Part shown: piece by piece, positions 49,383 through 59,397 of the stretch
Numbering within the stretch: the stretch's first letter is position 1
Layout of the letters: every line of letters starts with the position of its first letter
NCBI RefSeq assembly: GCF_008065375.1
Contig: NZ_MU084032.1
Location: forward strand, 127,156 to 191,155
Origin: Nonomuraea sp. SYSU D8015
GTDB lineage: Bacteria; Actinomycetota; Actinomycetes; Streptosporangiales; Streptosporangiaceae
Reading direction: 5' to 3'
Length of the DNA stretch: 64,000 bases
Notes under the pieces: generated by a model
Seen by the model: the letters and a program-made list of their open reading frames with translations, nothing else
What the model was told of the DNA's origin: nothing
Database searches by the model: none
Translations under genes and position numbers: made by a program

Positions 49383-49916
49383 TCAAAGGGAGAGCGCGGG
49401 CTCCATCACCTCGGCCGGGCACAGCTGGGCGATCACGGCGCGGACCTCGCCGCGCAGGACGGGATCGATGAGGTGACCGTCCTCGTCGAAGTGCGGGCAG
49501 GAGGGCGAGATCACCAGCTCGGCCCCCATCACGACGGCTCCTCCCGCCTGGAGCCGGTTGTAGAGCTCCGCCTGGGCCCACATGGCCCCGCAGGCCCGCG
49601 CGCTCGCGCTCATCACCGCCACATGCTTGCCGGCCAGCACGCCCCTGGCCGTCATCCAGTCCAGGGTCTGGATCAGCTCGGCGGGGAGCAGGCTGTGCTC
49701 GGGGGCGGTCATGAGCACGGCGTCGGCCCCCGCGACCAGCCCGAGCAGCTCGCGTACAGGCGCCGGGACCGGACCGGCCTCGTACGGAGGCATCTCGCTC
49801 AGTCCCGGCCACACCTCGAACCCGACGCCTTCGGGCAGCTCGCCACCCGCCGCTTCCAGCAATCTGTTGATGAAAGACCCCGCGTGGAGGCCGGCGGCGA
49901 TCCCGATGATTTTCAC
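49383..49916 (-). CDS. NADPH-dependent FMN reductase-like flavoprotein
   Basis: 177 residues from GTG 49916, with GGGAG about ten bases upstream. KIIGIAAGLHAGSFINRLLE is the FMN phosphate-binding loop of the flavodoxin-like reductase family. MTAPEHSLLPAELIQTLDWM and KHVAVMSASARACGAMWAQA are the later family blocks; the usual PEYN is PEHS here. It probably reduces FMN, quinones or azo/chromate compounds. It is convergent with arfB. Confidence 0.82.
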   Translation of the reverse strand: MKIIGIAAGLHAGSFINRLLEAAGGELPEGVGFEVWPGLSEMPPYEAGPVPAPVRELLGLVAGADAVLMTAPEHSLLPAELIQTLDWMTARGVLAGKHVAVMSASARACGAMWAQAELYNRLQAGGAVVMGAELVISPSCPHFDEDGHLIDPVLRGEVRAVIAQLCPAEVMEPALSL

Positions 49917-50015
49917 CCTCTGCTCCCAAGGGGTTCCGGTGTTACCGGGAACCTGCCCGATGCCGTGGATGTCCAAGACCATCAGCGGGTCAAGAGTGGT
50001 TCGTGCGCATATGCG

Positions 50016-51980
50016 CTACTGCGCATCACCGGAGTCTCTGGGGCGGCGGAAGATGACGGCGAGCACCCGCAGCACGAGGACGGCGGAGATCAGCATCAGG
50101 TTGTAGCCGATGAGGTGGAACAGCGACGTGCTCTCCAGCACCCGCGGGCCGCCGCCGGTGCCGAGCAGCATGACGGCCATCAGGCCCGCCGTCGCGCCGA
50201 GCACCGTGAGCAGCACCTGGTGGAGCAGCCCGGTCACGTACCGGCGGTCGCGGTCGTCGGCCAGCAGCCGTACGTTCATGCCGAATCTGCCGTGCTCGGC
50301 GGCGCTGGCGATGCGCTCGACGCGGCGGGGCAGGCGCCGCAGCATCGGCAGCAGCGCGGCCAGTTCCTGGGCGACCGTCTCCTTCACGGTGGCGGGGGTG
50401 ACCTGCTCGGCCAGATGGCGGCCGGCGAACGCGCGGGCCTCGCCGATGAGGTCGAAGCCGGGCGACAGGCGCACGAGCGTGCCCTCCAGCGTGGCCAGCG
50501 CCCGGAACACGGCCGCGACCTCGGGCGGGAGCGACAGCCCGTACACAGAGACGATCTTGAACAGGTCGGTGAACATCTGGACGCTGTCCATGCCCGGCCC
50601 CAGATGCCTGGCCATGAACTGGCCGAGCGCGCGTTCCAGCGCGGCCTCGTCGATGTCCTCCGGCCTGGGCACCACCTCCAGCAGCGCGTCGGTGACGCCG
50701 AGCGGGTCCTGCCGGTTCATGGCGAGCAGGAAGCGCTGGAGCGCCGAGCGCACGGAGGCGTCGAGCCGCCCGACGGAGCCGAAGTCGAGCAATCCCAGCG
50801 TGCCGTCGTCGAGCAGCATGAGGTTGCCGGGATGCGGGTCGGCGTGGAAGACGCCGTCGACGAGGATCTGCCTGAGCAGGCAGCCGAGCAGGTCGCGGGC
50901 CAGGCGGGGGCCGTCCTCGCGGGCGGCCGCGGTGACCGGCCGGCCTGACAGGCGTCGCATGACCAGGACGCGCTCGGTGCACAGGGCGGGGAACGGCTCG
51001 GGGTAGGTGACGCCGCCGCCGTTGGCCGCGGCGACGGCGGCCATGTTGGCGGCCTCGACGCGGAAGTCCAGCTCCTCGCGGATGGCCGCGGCGAATCCCT
51101 CGGCCAGGTCTCTCAGCCCCAGCGAACGGCCCCAGCGGGTCCTGGACTCCAGGGTGGCCGCCAGCCGCCGGACGATGTCGAGGTCCTTGGCGACCACGGT
51201 CTCGATGCCGGGCCGCCGTACCTTGACCACCACGCTCTCACCCGTGTGCAGGCGGGCGGTGTGCGCCTGCCCGACGGAGGCCGTGGCCAGCGGGGTGCGG
51301 TCGAACTCGGCGAAGACCTGGTCGACCGGCCCGCCCAGCTCCTCGGCGAGCACCGGCTCGATCTGCTCCCACGGCGCCGGGGCGACCTGGTCCTGCAGCC
51401 GCCCCAGCTCGTCGACGAACTCGGCCGGCAACAGGTCGCGCCGGGTGGACAGCACCTGACCGAGCTTGACGAACGTGACGCCGCCCTCGTCGAGTGCCTC
51501 ACGCAGCGATCTGGCCAGCCGTACCTTGCCGGGGCGGTCCTCCAGACGCTCGCCCCGGCCCCGGAGATAGGGGCCGAGGCCGTGTTTGACGGCGATCCTG
51601 GTGATCTGTGAGTAACGCCTGGCGCGGGAGACGCGGCCGCGTACGGAGCGCAGCAGCTCCACCGGCCCCGGCAGCGAGCCGGGCGGGATCAGCGCCTCGG
51701 CCAGCACCAGGAGCACCATCGGGATGAGCACCATGGACATCACGATGAGGAGCAGCACGCCCAGCGCTCCCGCGTCGGGCGGCTGCTCCGCGCCGGTGAT
51801 CTCCACAGCGGACACGATGGGCTCGAGCACCGGCCCGGCCAGGCCGAAGGCGACCAGCGCCGCCAAGAACGTGCGCAGCGCCCCGAACCTGACACCCAGC
51901 AGCCGCTGCGCCGCCATGGCGAGCAGGATGATCGTCAGTAACGCGAACAGGCCGATGATCAGCTGACCGAGGAGATCCAT
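50016..51980 (-). CDS. ABC1/UbiB-family atypical kinase
   Basis: 654 residues. Two or three N-terminal helices, then the ABC1 signature region: KLGQVLSTRRDLLPAEFVDE (KxGQ motif), AxAS-like ATASVGQAH, VVVKVRRPGIE (Lys), GVFHADPHPGNLMLLDD (catalytic) and LLDFGSVGRL (DFG). Two C-terminal helices (LLTVLGATAGLMAVMLL, LMLISAVLVLRVLAVIF) anchor it. UbiB-type proteins have ATPase/kinase activity tied to isoprenoid quinone biology. It lies 31 bases downstream of the desaturase gene on the same strand. Confidence 0.92.
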   Translation of the reverse strand: MDLLGQLIIGLFALLTIILLAMAAQRLLGVRFGALRTFLAALVAFGLAGPVLEPIVSAVEITGAEQPPDAGALGVLLLIVMSMVLIPMVLLVLAEALIPPGSLPGPVELLRSVRGRVSRARRYSQITRIAVKHGLGPYLRGRGERLEDRPGKVRLARSLREALDEGGVTFVKLGQVLSTRRDLLPAEFVDELGRLQDQVAPAPWEQIEPVLAEELGGPVDQVFAEFDRTPLATASVGQAHTARLHTGESVVVKVRRPGIETVVAKDLDIVRRLAATLESRTRWGRSLGLRDLAEGFAAAIREELDFRVEAANMAAVAAANGGGVTYPEPFPALCTERVLVMRRLSGRPVTAAAREDGPRLARDLLGCLLRQILVDGVFHADPHPGNLMLLDDGTLGLLDFGSVGRLDASVRSALQRFLLAMNRQDPLGVTDALLEVVPRPEDIDEAALERALGQFMARHLGPGMDSVQMFTDLFKIVSVYGLSLPPEVAAVFRALATLEGTLVRLSPGFDLIGEARAFAGRHLAEQVTPATVKETVAQELAALLPMLRRLPRRVERIASAAEHGRFGMNVRLLADDRDRRYVTGLLHQVLLTVLGATAGLMAVMLLGTGGGPRVLESTSLFHLIGYNLMLISAVLVLRVLAVIFRRPRDSGDAQ

Positions 51981-52011
51981 GAGGCTGGATCATCGCACGG
52001 AGGCGCCCCGA

Positions 52012-52941
52012 TCACTTCATCGCGGCGGCGCGGGCCCGGCGCTCCTCCCGGCGCTCGACGAACCTGGCGGCCGTCGCCTCGGTCCTGGCCAGGAACGCGG
52101 CCAGCTCCTCGCGGGCCTTCTCGCCCTCGGGGCCCAGATCGCTCTTCTCGAACACCGACCACTGCCGCAGCACCGGCATGAGCACGTCGTCGAGGTGCAG
52201 CCGCAGGTCGTAGATGCCCTCGTTGGCGATGATCAGAGCCTTGCGGGTGAAGCCCTCCATGCCCTGGCCGGGCATCTGGAAGGTGGTCACCACGTCGGTC
52301 ACGGCGCGCATCGTCTGGCCGGGGTCGAGCTCGAAGGCCGCCTTGAGCAGGTTGCGGTAGAAGAGCATGTGGAGGTTCTCGTCGGCGGCGATCCTGGCGA
52401 GCAGCCGCTCGCAGCCCTCGTCGCCGGAGGCCTTGCCGGTGTTGCGGTGCGCGATGCGGGTGGCCAGCTCCTGGAAGGAGACGTACGCGAGCTGCTGCAG
52501 CATCGTGCCGTACTCGGTGATGAAGCCGCTCTCCATGTGGCGCATGCGGGCGCGTTCCAGCTCGACGGGGTCGACGGCGCGGGTGACGGTCAAGTAGTCG
52601 CGGATGGCGGTGCCGTGGCGGTCCTCCTCCGCCGTCCAGCGGTGCACCCACGTGCCCCACGCGCCGTCACGGCCGAACGTGGTGGCGATCTCGTGGTGGT
52701 AGCTGGGGAGGTTGTCCTCGGTCAGGAGATTCACGATGAGCGACACGCGGGCCGCCTCGGGGATCTTGGAGTCGCTTTCCTGCCACGCCTCGCCCCCGTA
52801 GATGCCGTCGAAGTCGCGGCCCTCGCTCCACGGGATGTACTCGTGCGGGAACCACTCCTTGGCCATGCTGTGGTGACGGTCGAGCTCCCCGGCCACGACC
52901 GGCTCGAGCTCGTGCAGCAGCTCCGTCTGAGTCATCGCCAT
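52012..52941 (-). CDS. Acyl-[ACP] desaturase (soluble diiron)
   Basis: 309 residues, FA_desaturase_2 (stearoyl-ACP desaturase, DesA1/DesA2-like). Iron ligands are in WTAEEDRHGTAIRDYL and RIAADENLHMLFYRNLL, with an earlier Glu in LLTEDNLPSYHHEIATTF. It introduces a double bond into ACP-bound fatty acids, using ferredoxin electrons. AAGGAG upstream of ATG 52941 is the ribosome site. The promoter region holds a perfect 12-bp palindrome and an iron-box-like sequence, sensible for an iron enzyme. Confidence 0.94.
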   Translation of the reverse strand: MAMTQTELLHELEPVVAGELDRHHSMAKEWFPHEYIPWSEGRDFDGIYGGEAWQESDSKIPEAARVSLIVNLLTEDNLPSYHHEIATTFGRDGAWGTWVHRWTAEEDRHGTAIRDYLTVTRAVDPVELERARMRHMESGFITEYGTMLQQLAYVSFQELATRIAHRNTGKASGDEGCERLLARIAADENLHMLFYRNLLKAAFELDPGQTMRAVTDVVTTFQMPGQGMEGFTRKALIIANEGIYDLRLHLDDVLMPVLRQWSVFEKSDLGPEGEKAREELAAFLARTEATAARFVERREERRARAAAMK

Positions 52942-52962
52942 AAAAGATCTTCTCCTTCAGGT

Positions 52963-52990
52963 TACGGTACCGTAGGTTAGGCTACCCGAA
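52963..52990 (-). promoter_or_regulatory. Palindrome and overlapping iron-box-like site upstream of desaturase
   Basis: TACGGTACCGTA (52963-52974) is a perfect palindrome of TetR-operator style. Overlapping it, 52972-52990 (GTAGGTTAGGCTACCCGAA) agrees with the iron-box consensus TTAGGTTAGGCTAACCTAA at 16 of 19 positions. The two together suggest dual control by a lipid-sensing repressor and an IdeR/DmdR-type protein. Confidence 0.55.
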
Positions 52991-53005
52991 GGACATACGG
53001 GGCGA

Positions 53006-53419
53006 TTAGCGACACTCATCACGTTTCAGGAGCCGGTCCAGCTTGATGCCGAGATCGAGCATCTCCGAGCGGACGGAGGCGAACTCGCGGGCGATCTCGG
53101 CGCGCACGGACGTGAACTCCTCGATCATGTCGAGCCGGAGGTCCGCGTCCTCGTCATCGTCTCCGTCGGCGTCACGGCCTGCCGGGTGGGCGCTCACCTC
53201 CCGCCGTATGCCTTCGACCTCGGTCTGGACGGCGGCGATGTCCTCGCCCAGCTCGACCCGGGCGGCGGCGAGCTCGGCCCGGAGAGCGGCGACCTCGCCT
53301 TCGAGACACCTGATCCGGTCGTGGATCTCACGCAGCAGATCCACCTGCCCTACCGGCTCGTCCGCCGCGAGGTCCTCAACACGGAGCTTCACGTCGCGAA
53401 TCTCCGCTTGCACGTCCAC
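53006..53419 (-). CDS. Small acidic coiled-coil protein
   Basis: 137 residues from GTG 53419. Heptad-like segments (IHDRIRCLEGEVAALRAELA, FTSVRAEIAREFASVRSEML) are split by an acidic linker (GDDDEDAD). No enzyme motif, signal peptide or membrane helix is seen. A soluble coiled-coil protein of unknown role, just upstream of the desaturase on the same strand. Confidence 0.65.
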   Translation of the reverse strand: MDVQAEIRDVKLRVEDLAADEPVGQVDLLREIHDRIRCLEGEVAALRAELAAARVELGEDIAAVQTEVEGIRREVSAHPAGRDADGDDDEDADLRLDMIEEFTSVRAEIAREFASVRSEMLDLGIKLDRLLKRDECR

Positions 53420-53536
53420 ACACGCTCACTTTCTTCCCTGTTCCGTCATCGCGTGGTTGCACTCCGTAGTGATGGTAGCCACCACCTGACGGGGACGGGG
53501 TGCGGTTTCACCACACGGACCCGGTGCCCCCGGCAC

Positions 53537-53552
53537 GCCGGCTTCAGCCGGC
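53537..53552 (-). terminator. Short hairpin after the DinB-like gene
   Basis: GCCGGCT (53537-53543) and AGCCGGC (53546-53552) form a compact stem about 75 bases past the DinB-like stop. The rest of the 208-bp gap shows nothing else that can be supported. Confidence 0.4.
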
Positions 53553-53627
53553 CCCACGTTCTGTCATCACATGATTACCAGACCGTACGCGGACACCTTC
53601 GCCGCGCAACGAGACATGGGAGTGGTT

Positions 53628-54254
53628 TTATTCAACCCGGTCTTCGATCTCCCACACATGGTCGATGACGTGCCAGGCGATGCGTCTCAAGGCGTACCGG
53701 GGAGGCCACTTGGTGGTCTCGGGCGGCGCCCACGGGCGGGACAGGACGTCGGCGAGTTCGGCGCGCATGGCGTCGCGGTCGGCCGTAGACGTGAAGGGCT
53801 TGTGGCGGATGTCGAGCATTCTGGCGTAGCCGCGCTCGGCCTCCACCACATGGTCCACGATCTTGCTGCGGTCGCGCCCGCCCCCGCGCGGCCCCTTGCG
53901 GAGCTCCTCCGGGGAGGCGGCGGCGACCTCGTCGAAGAGGTCCCAGGCGGCCCGCAGCAGGGCGACGCCGCGCTCGGCCTCCTCCGCCGGCAGCGGCTCC
54001 CGGTCCAGGTCGGGCACGACGCCGGGGGCGCCGAAGTCCGTGGTGGAGTTGCCCGGCACCCGGGCCACCACGACGGGTTCGCCGGGCGAGAACGGCACCC
54101 CGGCGCGCTCGGCGACGACCCGGTAGCGGGGCGCGTAGTCCATGAGACGCTCGATGGCCGCCTCCTCGCCCTTGCCGATCCGGCACCAACCGGGCCAGTC
54201 GAGCGAGCAGGCGAACACCTTCTTGGGGCCGATCTCCAGATAAAGGCGGGTCAT
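53628..54254 (-). CDS. DinB-like four-helix protein
   Basis: 208 residues. The C-terminal two thirds show the DinB/YfiT pattern with conserved His at helix starts: KIVDHVVEAERGYARMLDI and LRRIAWHVIDHVWEIEDR. The N-terminal part (MTRLYLEIGPKKVFACSLDW, GAPGVVPD) is a small extra domain. Such proteins bind a divalent metal and some are thiol transferases; here the reaction is unknown. Confidence 0.78.
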   Translation of the reverse strand: MTRLYLEIGPKKVFACSLDWPGWCRIGKGEEAAIERLMDYAPRYRVVAERAGVPFSPGEPVVVARVPGNSTTDFGAPGVVPDLDREPLPAEEAERGVALLRAAWDLFDEVAAASPEELRKGPRGGGRDRSKIVDHVVEAERGYARMLDIRHKPFTSTADRDAMRAELADVLSRPWAPPETTKWPPRYALRRIAWHVIDHVWEIEDRVE

Positions 54255-54320
54255 GCCAGGTCAGCCTGCCATCCATACCTGTCAGGGACGGTCAGGTTCG
54301 GCACGCTCCCGTCGGATCCG

Positions 54321-55100
54321 CTAGATCAGGTCGAGGAGGTCGGCGACCGAGTCGACGACGAGATCGGGCCGGTAGGGGTAGCGGTCGACCTGGTCGCGCG
54401 TGGTGACGCCGGTGAGGACGAGGATCGTGTAGAGGCCGGCCTCCATGCCGGACACGACGTCGGTGTCCATGCGGTCGCCGATCATCGCGGTGGTCTCGCT
54501 GTGGGCCTCGATGTCGTTGAGCGCGCTGCGCATCATGCGGGGGTTGGGCTTGCCGACGAAGTAGGGGGCGACGCCGGTGGCCTTGGTGATGAGGGCGGCC
54601 ACGGCGCCGCAGGCCGGGAGGGAGCCCTCGGTGGAGGGGCCGATGGGGTCGGGGTTGGTGGCGATGAAGCGCGCGCCGCCCTCGATGAGGCGGATGGCGC
54701 GGGTGATCTGGGTGAAGCTGTAGGTGCGCGTCTCGCCGAGCACGACGTAGTCGGGGTCGAGGTCGGTGAGGACGTAGCCGACCTCGTGCAGCGCCGTGGT
54801 GAGCCCCGCCTCGCCGATGACGTACGCCGATCCGCCCGGCCGCTGGTCGTCGAGGAACTGGGCGGTGGCCAGGGCGGAGGTCCAGATGGACTCGGCGGGC
54901 ACGTCGAGTCCCGCGCCGGCCAGGCGCACGGACAGATCGCGCTGCGTGTAGATCGAGTTGTTCGTCAGGACCCTGAACTTCTTGCCTGATTCGCTGAGCC
55001 GTTTGATGAATTCGTCCGCACCGGGGATCGGACGCCCCTCGTGGACCAGGACGCCGTCCATGTCGGACAACCACGAGTCGATCCGCTTACGCTGAGTCAC
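54321..55100 (-). CDS. HAD-IIA hydrolase (NagD/AraL-like phosphatase)
   Basis: 259 residues from GTG 55100. Motif I is [20 protein letters not shown], motif [13 protein letters not shown], motif III Lys in VGKPNPRMM and motif [21 protein letters not shown]. The C2B cap between II and III is typical of NagD. It dephosphorylates sugar phosphates or nucleotides. It starts 62 bases from the divergent amidohydrolase. Confidence 0.92.
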   Translation of the reverse strand: MTQRKRIDSWLSDMDGVLVHEGRPIPGADEFIKRLSESGKKFRVLTNNSIYTQRDLSVRLAGAGLDVPAESIWTSALATAQFLDDQRPGGSAYVIGEAGLTTALHEVGYVLTDLDPDYVVLGETRTYSFTQITRAIRLIEGGARFIATNPDPIGPSTEGSLPACGAVAALITKATGVAPYFVGKPNPRMMRSALNDIEAHSETTAMIGDRMDTDVVSGMEAGLYTILVLTGVTTRDQVDRYPYRPDLVVDSVADLLDLI

Positions 55101-55161
55101 CCGCTCATGGTACCGAGCGCGCCTTGTCGACTTCCGTGCCGGGACGTGAACAATGTTCCTC

Positions 55162-56352
55162 ATGTCGTTCACCGAATCCGCACAGGACATGCGGGACGAA
55201 CTCATCCAGCTCAGGCATTCGCTGCACACGACCCCCGAACTCGGCCTCCACCTCCCCCGCACGCAGGAGAAGGTCCTCGAGGCGCTGGACGGCCTGCCGC
55301 TGGAGATCAAGACGGGCACGGCGCTCAGCTCGGTCACGGCGGTGCTGCGGGGCGGCCGGCCGGGCCCCGCCGTGCTGCTGCGGGGCGACATGGACGCGCT
55401 GCCGGTGACGGAGAAGAACGACCTGCCGTACGTCTCCCAGCTGCCCGGGCAGATGCACGCGTGCGGGCACGACCTGCACACCGCGATGCTGGTGGGGGCG
55501 GCGCACCTGCTGAGCGCCCGGCGGGAGGAGCTCGCGGGCGACGTGATCTTCATGTTCCAGCCCGGCGAGGAGGGGCACGAGGGCGCCAAGCACATGATCG
55601 GCGAGGGCGTGCTCGACGCGGCCGGCCCGCGCCCGGTGGCGGCGTACGGCATGCACGTGGTGTCGGCGATGCTGCCGAACGGGCTGTTCGCGTCCCGCCC
55701 AGGGCCGATCATGGCGGCGGCGGACGTGTTCTGCGTGACGGTGAAGGGGCGCGGCGGGCACGGGTCGACCCCGCACCGCGCGCTGGACCCGATCCAGGCC
55801 GGGTGCGAGATGGTGACGGCGCTGCAGACGATGGTGACCAGGACGTTCGACGTGTTCGACCCGGTGGTGGTGACGGTGGGCAGCTTCCACGGCGGGTCGG
55901 CGGACAACGTCATCCCGGACGAGGCCAGGTTCGAGGCCACGGTGCGCACGTTCAGCAAGGACAACCGGGTGCTGGTCAAGCGCCGGCTGGTGGAGGTGGT
56001 GCGGGGCATCGCGGCGGCGCACGGGCTGGAGGCCGAGGCGTCGTTCGGGATGGGTTACCCGGTGACGGTGAACGACCAGAGCGAGGCGGACTTCGTGGGC
56101 CGGACGGCCGACGAGTTGTTCGGGCCGGGGCGCTATTTCGTCGCGCCGCAGCCGGTGATGGGGTCGGAGGACTTCTCGTACGTGCTGGAGGAGGTCCCGG
56201 GGGCGTTCGTCTTCCTGGGGGCCTGCCCGCCGGACCGGGACCCGGCCGTCGCGCCCTACAACCATTCGCCGGAGGCCGTGTTCGACGACGCGGTGCTGCC
56301 GGACGGGGCCGCCCTGTACGCGTCGCTGGCCCACGCGCGCCTCACCCGATGA
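55162..56352 (+). CDS. M20-family amidohydrolase (hippurate hydrolase-like)
   Basis: 396 residues from ATG 55162; ATG 55153 would add three residues. Metal-ligand motifs are [21 protein letters not shown] and [15 protein letters not shown], followed by [10 protein letters not shown] in the dimerisation domain and [12 protein letters not shown] near the end. The M20D group removes acyl groups from amino acids or hydrolyses indole-acetyl and hippurate-like conjugates. The substrate is unknown. Confidence 0.92.
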   Translation: MSFTESAQDMRDELIQLRHSLHTTPELGLHLPRTQEKVLEALDGLPLEIKTGTALSSVTAVLRGGRPGPAVLLRGDMDALPVTEKNDLPYVSQLPGQMHACGHDLHTAMLVGAAHLLSARREELAGDVIFMFQPGEEGHEGAKHMIGEGVLDAAGPRPVAAYGMHVVSAMLPNGLFASRPGPIMAAADVFCVTVKGRGGHGSTPHRALDPIQAGCEMVTALQTMVTRTFDVFDPVVVTVGSFHGGSADNVIPDEARFEATVRTFSKDNRVLVKRRLVEVVRGIAAAHGLEAEASFGMGYPVTVNDQSEADFVGRTADELFGPGRYFVAPQPVMGSEDFSYVLEEVPGAFVFLGACPPDRDPAVAPYNHSPEAVFDDAVLPDGAALYASLAHARLTR

Positions 56353-56468
56353 ACCCCGCGCCGCGCCGTCGCAGGCCGGCCTCCATGCAGCTGCCTGGGA
56401 AGACCTCCGGCGGTGACGGAGGAGCGGAGGGGTAGTCGTGACAAGGTGGCGGAAAACGGGATGAACCG

Positions 56469-57434
56469 ATGAGAGCTTGGGTGGTCACGGAGCCGGGGCC
56501 GATGGCGTCCGGCCCGCTGGAGCTGGTCGAGCGGGAGGTGCCCGAGCCGGGTCCCGGCGAGGTGCTGGTGCGGGTAGAGGCGTGCGGCGTGTGCCGGACC
56601 GACCTGCACCTGGCGGAGGGCGATCTGCGGCCGCGGCGGCCGCGCACCGCGCCGGGGCACCAGGCGGTGGGCCGGGTCGAGGGCACCGGGCAGCGGGTGG
56701 GCGTGGCCTGGCTGCGCTCCACCTGCGGCACCTGCCGGTATTGCGCCAGGGGCATGGAGAACCTCTGCCCGTCTTCGACCTACACGGGGTGGGACGCCGA
56801 CGGCGGGTTCGCCGAATACCTCGTGGCGCCGTCCGACTACGTCTATCCCCTGCCCGATGACGTGCCGGCCGAGCGGCTGGCGCCGCTGCTGTGCGCGGGG
56901 ATCATCGGCTACCGGGCGCTGGCGCGCTGCGACCTGCCGCCCGGCGGCCGCCTCGGCATCTACGGGTTCGGGGCCTCGGCGCACCTGACCGCGCAGGCGG
57001 CCATCGCGCAGGGCGCCACCGTGCACGTGGCGACCAGGTCTCCGGCGTCCCGGCGGCTGGCGCTCGAGCTCGGCGCCGCCTCGGCCGGCGACCGGCCGCC
57101 GGAGCCGCTGGACTCGGCCATCCTGTTCGCGCCGGTGGGCGACCTGGTGCCGCCCGCGCTGGAGGCGCTCGACCGCGGCGGCACGCTCGCCATCGCCGGG
57201 ATCCACCTGACCGACGTCCCGGCGCTCGACTACGACCGGCACCTGTTCCAGGAGCGGACGCTGCGCAGCGTGACCGCCAACACCAGGGCCGACGGACGGG
57301 CTTATCTGGAGCTGGCGCTGGCGCATCCGCCGCGCGTGACGATCGCGCCCTATCCCTTCGAATCGGCCGCCCGCGCGCTCACCGATCTGGCGAACGACCA
57401 GGTCAACGGGGCCGCCGTCTTGGTCATGGGCTGA
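56469..57434 (+). CDS. Zinc-dependent alcohol dehydrogenase (MDR superfamily)
   Basis: 321 residues, slightly short for the family. Catalytic zinc ligands are in [14 protein letters not shown] (Cys) and [12 protein letters not shown] (His). The structural zinc site is [17 protein letters not shown]. The Rossmann segment is [19 protein letters not shown] (GFGASA rather than GxGxxG). It probably oxidises alcohols with NAD(P). It follows the amidohydrolase by 116 bases in the same direction. Confidence 0.92.
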   Translation: MRAWVVTEPGPMASGPLELVEREVPEPGPGEVLVRVEACGVCRTDLHLAEGDLRPRRPRTAPGHQAVGRVEGTGQRVGVAWLRSTCGTCRYCARGMENLCPSSTYTGWDADGGFAEYLVAPSDYVYPLPDDVPAERLAPLLCAGIIGYRALARCDLPPGGRLGIYGFGASAHLTAQAAIAQGATVHVATRSPASRRLALELGAASAGDRPPEPLDSAILFAPVGDLVPPALEALDRGGTLAIAGIHLTDVPALDYDRHLFQERTLRSVTANTRADGRAYLELALAHPPRVTIAPYPFESAARALTDLANDQVNGAAVLVMG

Positions 57435-57514
57435 AGTTTTACTTGACGGCGCTTAGCACCAGTCCGCACACTCATGAAGGAAAGTTACATTAGCTTCACA
57501 ACCTCTGGAGATTA

Positions 57515-57543
57515 TTGACGCCCGTCGAGCGCGATCGTAATGT
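57515..57543 (+). promoter_or_regulatory. Predicted promoter of the peptide transporter operon
   Basis: TTGACG (57515-57520), 17-base spacer, TAATGT (57538-57543): a good sigma-70/HrdB-type match. +1 falls near 57550, leaving a leader of about 30 bases with CGGAG before ATG 57580. Confidence 0.7.
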
Positions 57544-57579
57544 CCGGTCAATCCCTACAGACATCCCCCGGAGCGGCAA

Positions 57580-59394
57580 ATGAAGCGACTGGCAGCGGTA
57601 GTGGCGTTGCTGGGCATGGCCACCGCGACAGCGGCGTGCAGCGGAGGTTCCACCAACCGGTCCGGCTCGGGCGGTGGCGGCCTGTTCACCACAGTTGATG
57701 TGCTCAAGCCAGGCCTCGACGCCAGCGGCCCGGCGAACCCGTGGGCCCCCAAGGGCAACTCGTTCCTTGGCTACAACGCGATGAAGCTCGGCTGGGTCAA
57801 GAACCATCTGACCGACCCGAACCAATTCTATCCGGGCATAGCTGCGAGCTGGGAAATCGCGCCCGACAACTCCTCGATCACCCTCCGCCTGCAGCCGAAC
57901 GGCAAGTGGTCCGACGGCAAGCCGGTGACGGCGGAGGACGTCAAGCTCTCCCTCGGGCTCGCCTACACCACCGGCAGCACCGCGTTCGCGGTCACGCCGG
58001 GCGCGGCCGGCGCGGCGGCCGACATCCAGGTCGTCGACGACAAGACCGTCAAGATCACCCAGGACATGAGCAACCCCAGCGCGAAGTTCGCCCGGGGCGT
58101 CATGGACAGCTGGGTCGTGCCGGCCCACGTGTGGGGCAGCCTGCTGCCGGCCGACTTCTGGGACAAGCTCAAGACCTCCAGGGGCACCGGCGCCGAGGCG
58201 GAGAAGGCACGCGAGGAGATCCTCGCCATCGGACAGAAGGTCCTCGCCTTCGCCCCGCCGAAGGACGTCTCGGCCGGCCCGTTCGTGCTGGAGAGGGTCA
58301 ACCCGGGCGAGGCGCTGCTGCTGAAGAACAAGAACTTCTACAACGTCGCGAACATCGTCCCCGACCAGGTGAAGATGCTCAACTACAGCGGCAACGAGCA
58401 GATCTGGAACTACCTGAGCGCGGGCAAGCTCGACCACGCGGGCTTCACCGCCATGCCCACCGACGTCATGAACCGGATCAAGCAGGCGCCCGGCTCCAAC
58501 GTCATCAGGGGCTTCTCGCCGGTGGCCGTCGGCATGGCGTTCAACCAGTCGAAGAAGCCGTACGACAACGTGCACGTGCGCCGCGGCCTGGCGTACCTCA
58601 TCGACCGCGAGGAGGTCACGAAGGTGGCCTCGCCCGAGGGCGGCACGCCGGCCGTGACGACCTCCGGCATCCACCAGAAGCCGGCGCAGGAGTGGATCGG
58701 CTCGGAGCTGTCGAGCCTGGAGCCGTACAAGCACGACGTGGCCAAGGCGGAGGCCGAGTTCAAGCAGGCCGGTCTGAAGAAGACGGGCGGCAAGTGGACG
58801 CTGGCCGACGGCAAGCCGTGGAAGGTCACCATGCACGCGCCCGCGCCTTTCTCCGACTGGATCTCCGCGCAGGAGAACATCAAGAGCCAGCTGGTCGAGA
58901 ACGGCGTGGACGCCGAGGTCGTCACCGTCGCCGACTACCCCGTCTACCTGGAGGAGATCGCGGCCGGCAAGTACGACGTCGGCTTCTGGCTGATGGCGCT
59001 CGGCCCCGCGCCGTACGACATCTTCCAGCGCCTCTACGGCGCCTCCAACGGCTGGACCAACGTCGCCGGCAACGTCAAGCACAGCGCCCCCGGCAAGGCC
59101 GGCAACTGGATGGGCAGCGCCGAGGAGATCGACGTCGCGGGCGTCGGCAAGGTCAACCCCGGTGAGCTGACCGCCAAGCTCAACGCGGTCTCCGCCGAGG
59201 AGGCCAAGCCGATCATGGCGCAGCTCGCCAAGACCGCCAACCAGGACCTTCCCGCGATCCAGTTGTGGGACTACGTGAACAGCCAGTTCACCAACACCAC
59301 CCGGTTCACCGGGTGGCCCGAGCAGGACAGCGACGTTCTGCGCCTTCCCGCCGGGGTGTGGATGCAGCTCGGCATGGTCAAGAAGAAGCAGTAA
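57580..59394 (+). CDS. Peptide ABC transporter substrate-binding lipoprotein (SBP family 5)
   Basis: 604 residues. Lipoprotein signal MKRLAAVVALLGMATATAAC, Cys20 as lipidation site. SBP_bac_5 landmarks are YPGIAASWEIAPDNSSITLR, LQPNGKWSDGKPVTAEDVKL, GPFVLERVNPGEALLLKNKN, VRRGLAYLIDREEVTKVA and YDVGFWLMALG. It captures oligo- or dipeptides, or similar solutes such as nickel or sugars, outside the membrane. It is the first gene of a complete five-gene transporter. Confidence 0.94.
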   Translation: MKRLAAVVALLGMATATAACSGGSTNRSGSGGGGLFTTVDVLKPGLDASGPANPWAPKGNSFLGYNAMKLGWVKNHLTDPNQFYPGIAASWEIAPDNSSITLRLQPNGKWSDGKPVTAEDVKLSLGLAYTTGSTAFAVTPGAAGAAADIQVVDDKTVKITQDMSNPSAKFARGVMDSWVVPAHVWGSLLPADFWDKLKTSRGTGAEAEKAREEILAIGQKVLAFAPPKDVSAGPFVLERVNPGEALLLKNKNFYNVANIVPDQVKMLNYSGNEQIWNYLSAGKLDHAGFTAMPTDVMNRIKQAPGSNVIRGFSPVAVGMAFNQSKKPYDNVHVRRGLAYLIDREEVTKVASPEGGTPAVTTSGIHQKPAQEWIGSELSSLEPYKHDVAKAEAEFKQAGLKKTGGKWTLADGKPWKVTMHAPAPFSDWISAQENIKSQLVENGVDAEVVTVADYPVYLEEIAAGKYDVGFWLMALGPAPYDIFQRLYGASNGWTNVAGNVKHSAPGKAGNWMGSAEEIDVAGVGKVNPGELTAKLNAVSAEEAKPIMAQLAKTANQDLPAIQLWDYVNSQFTNTTRFTGWPEQDSDVLRLPAGVWMQLGMVKKKQ

Positions 59395-59397
59395 CGC

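Noticed and set aside
57474..57518. 14-codon frame upstream of the peptide transporter (MKESYISFTTSGDY)
   Set aside because: No ribosome site, and it ends inside the -35 of the predicted promoter.
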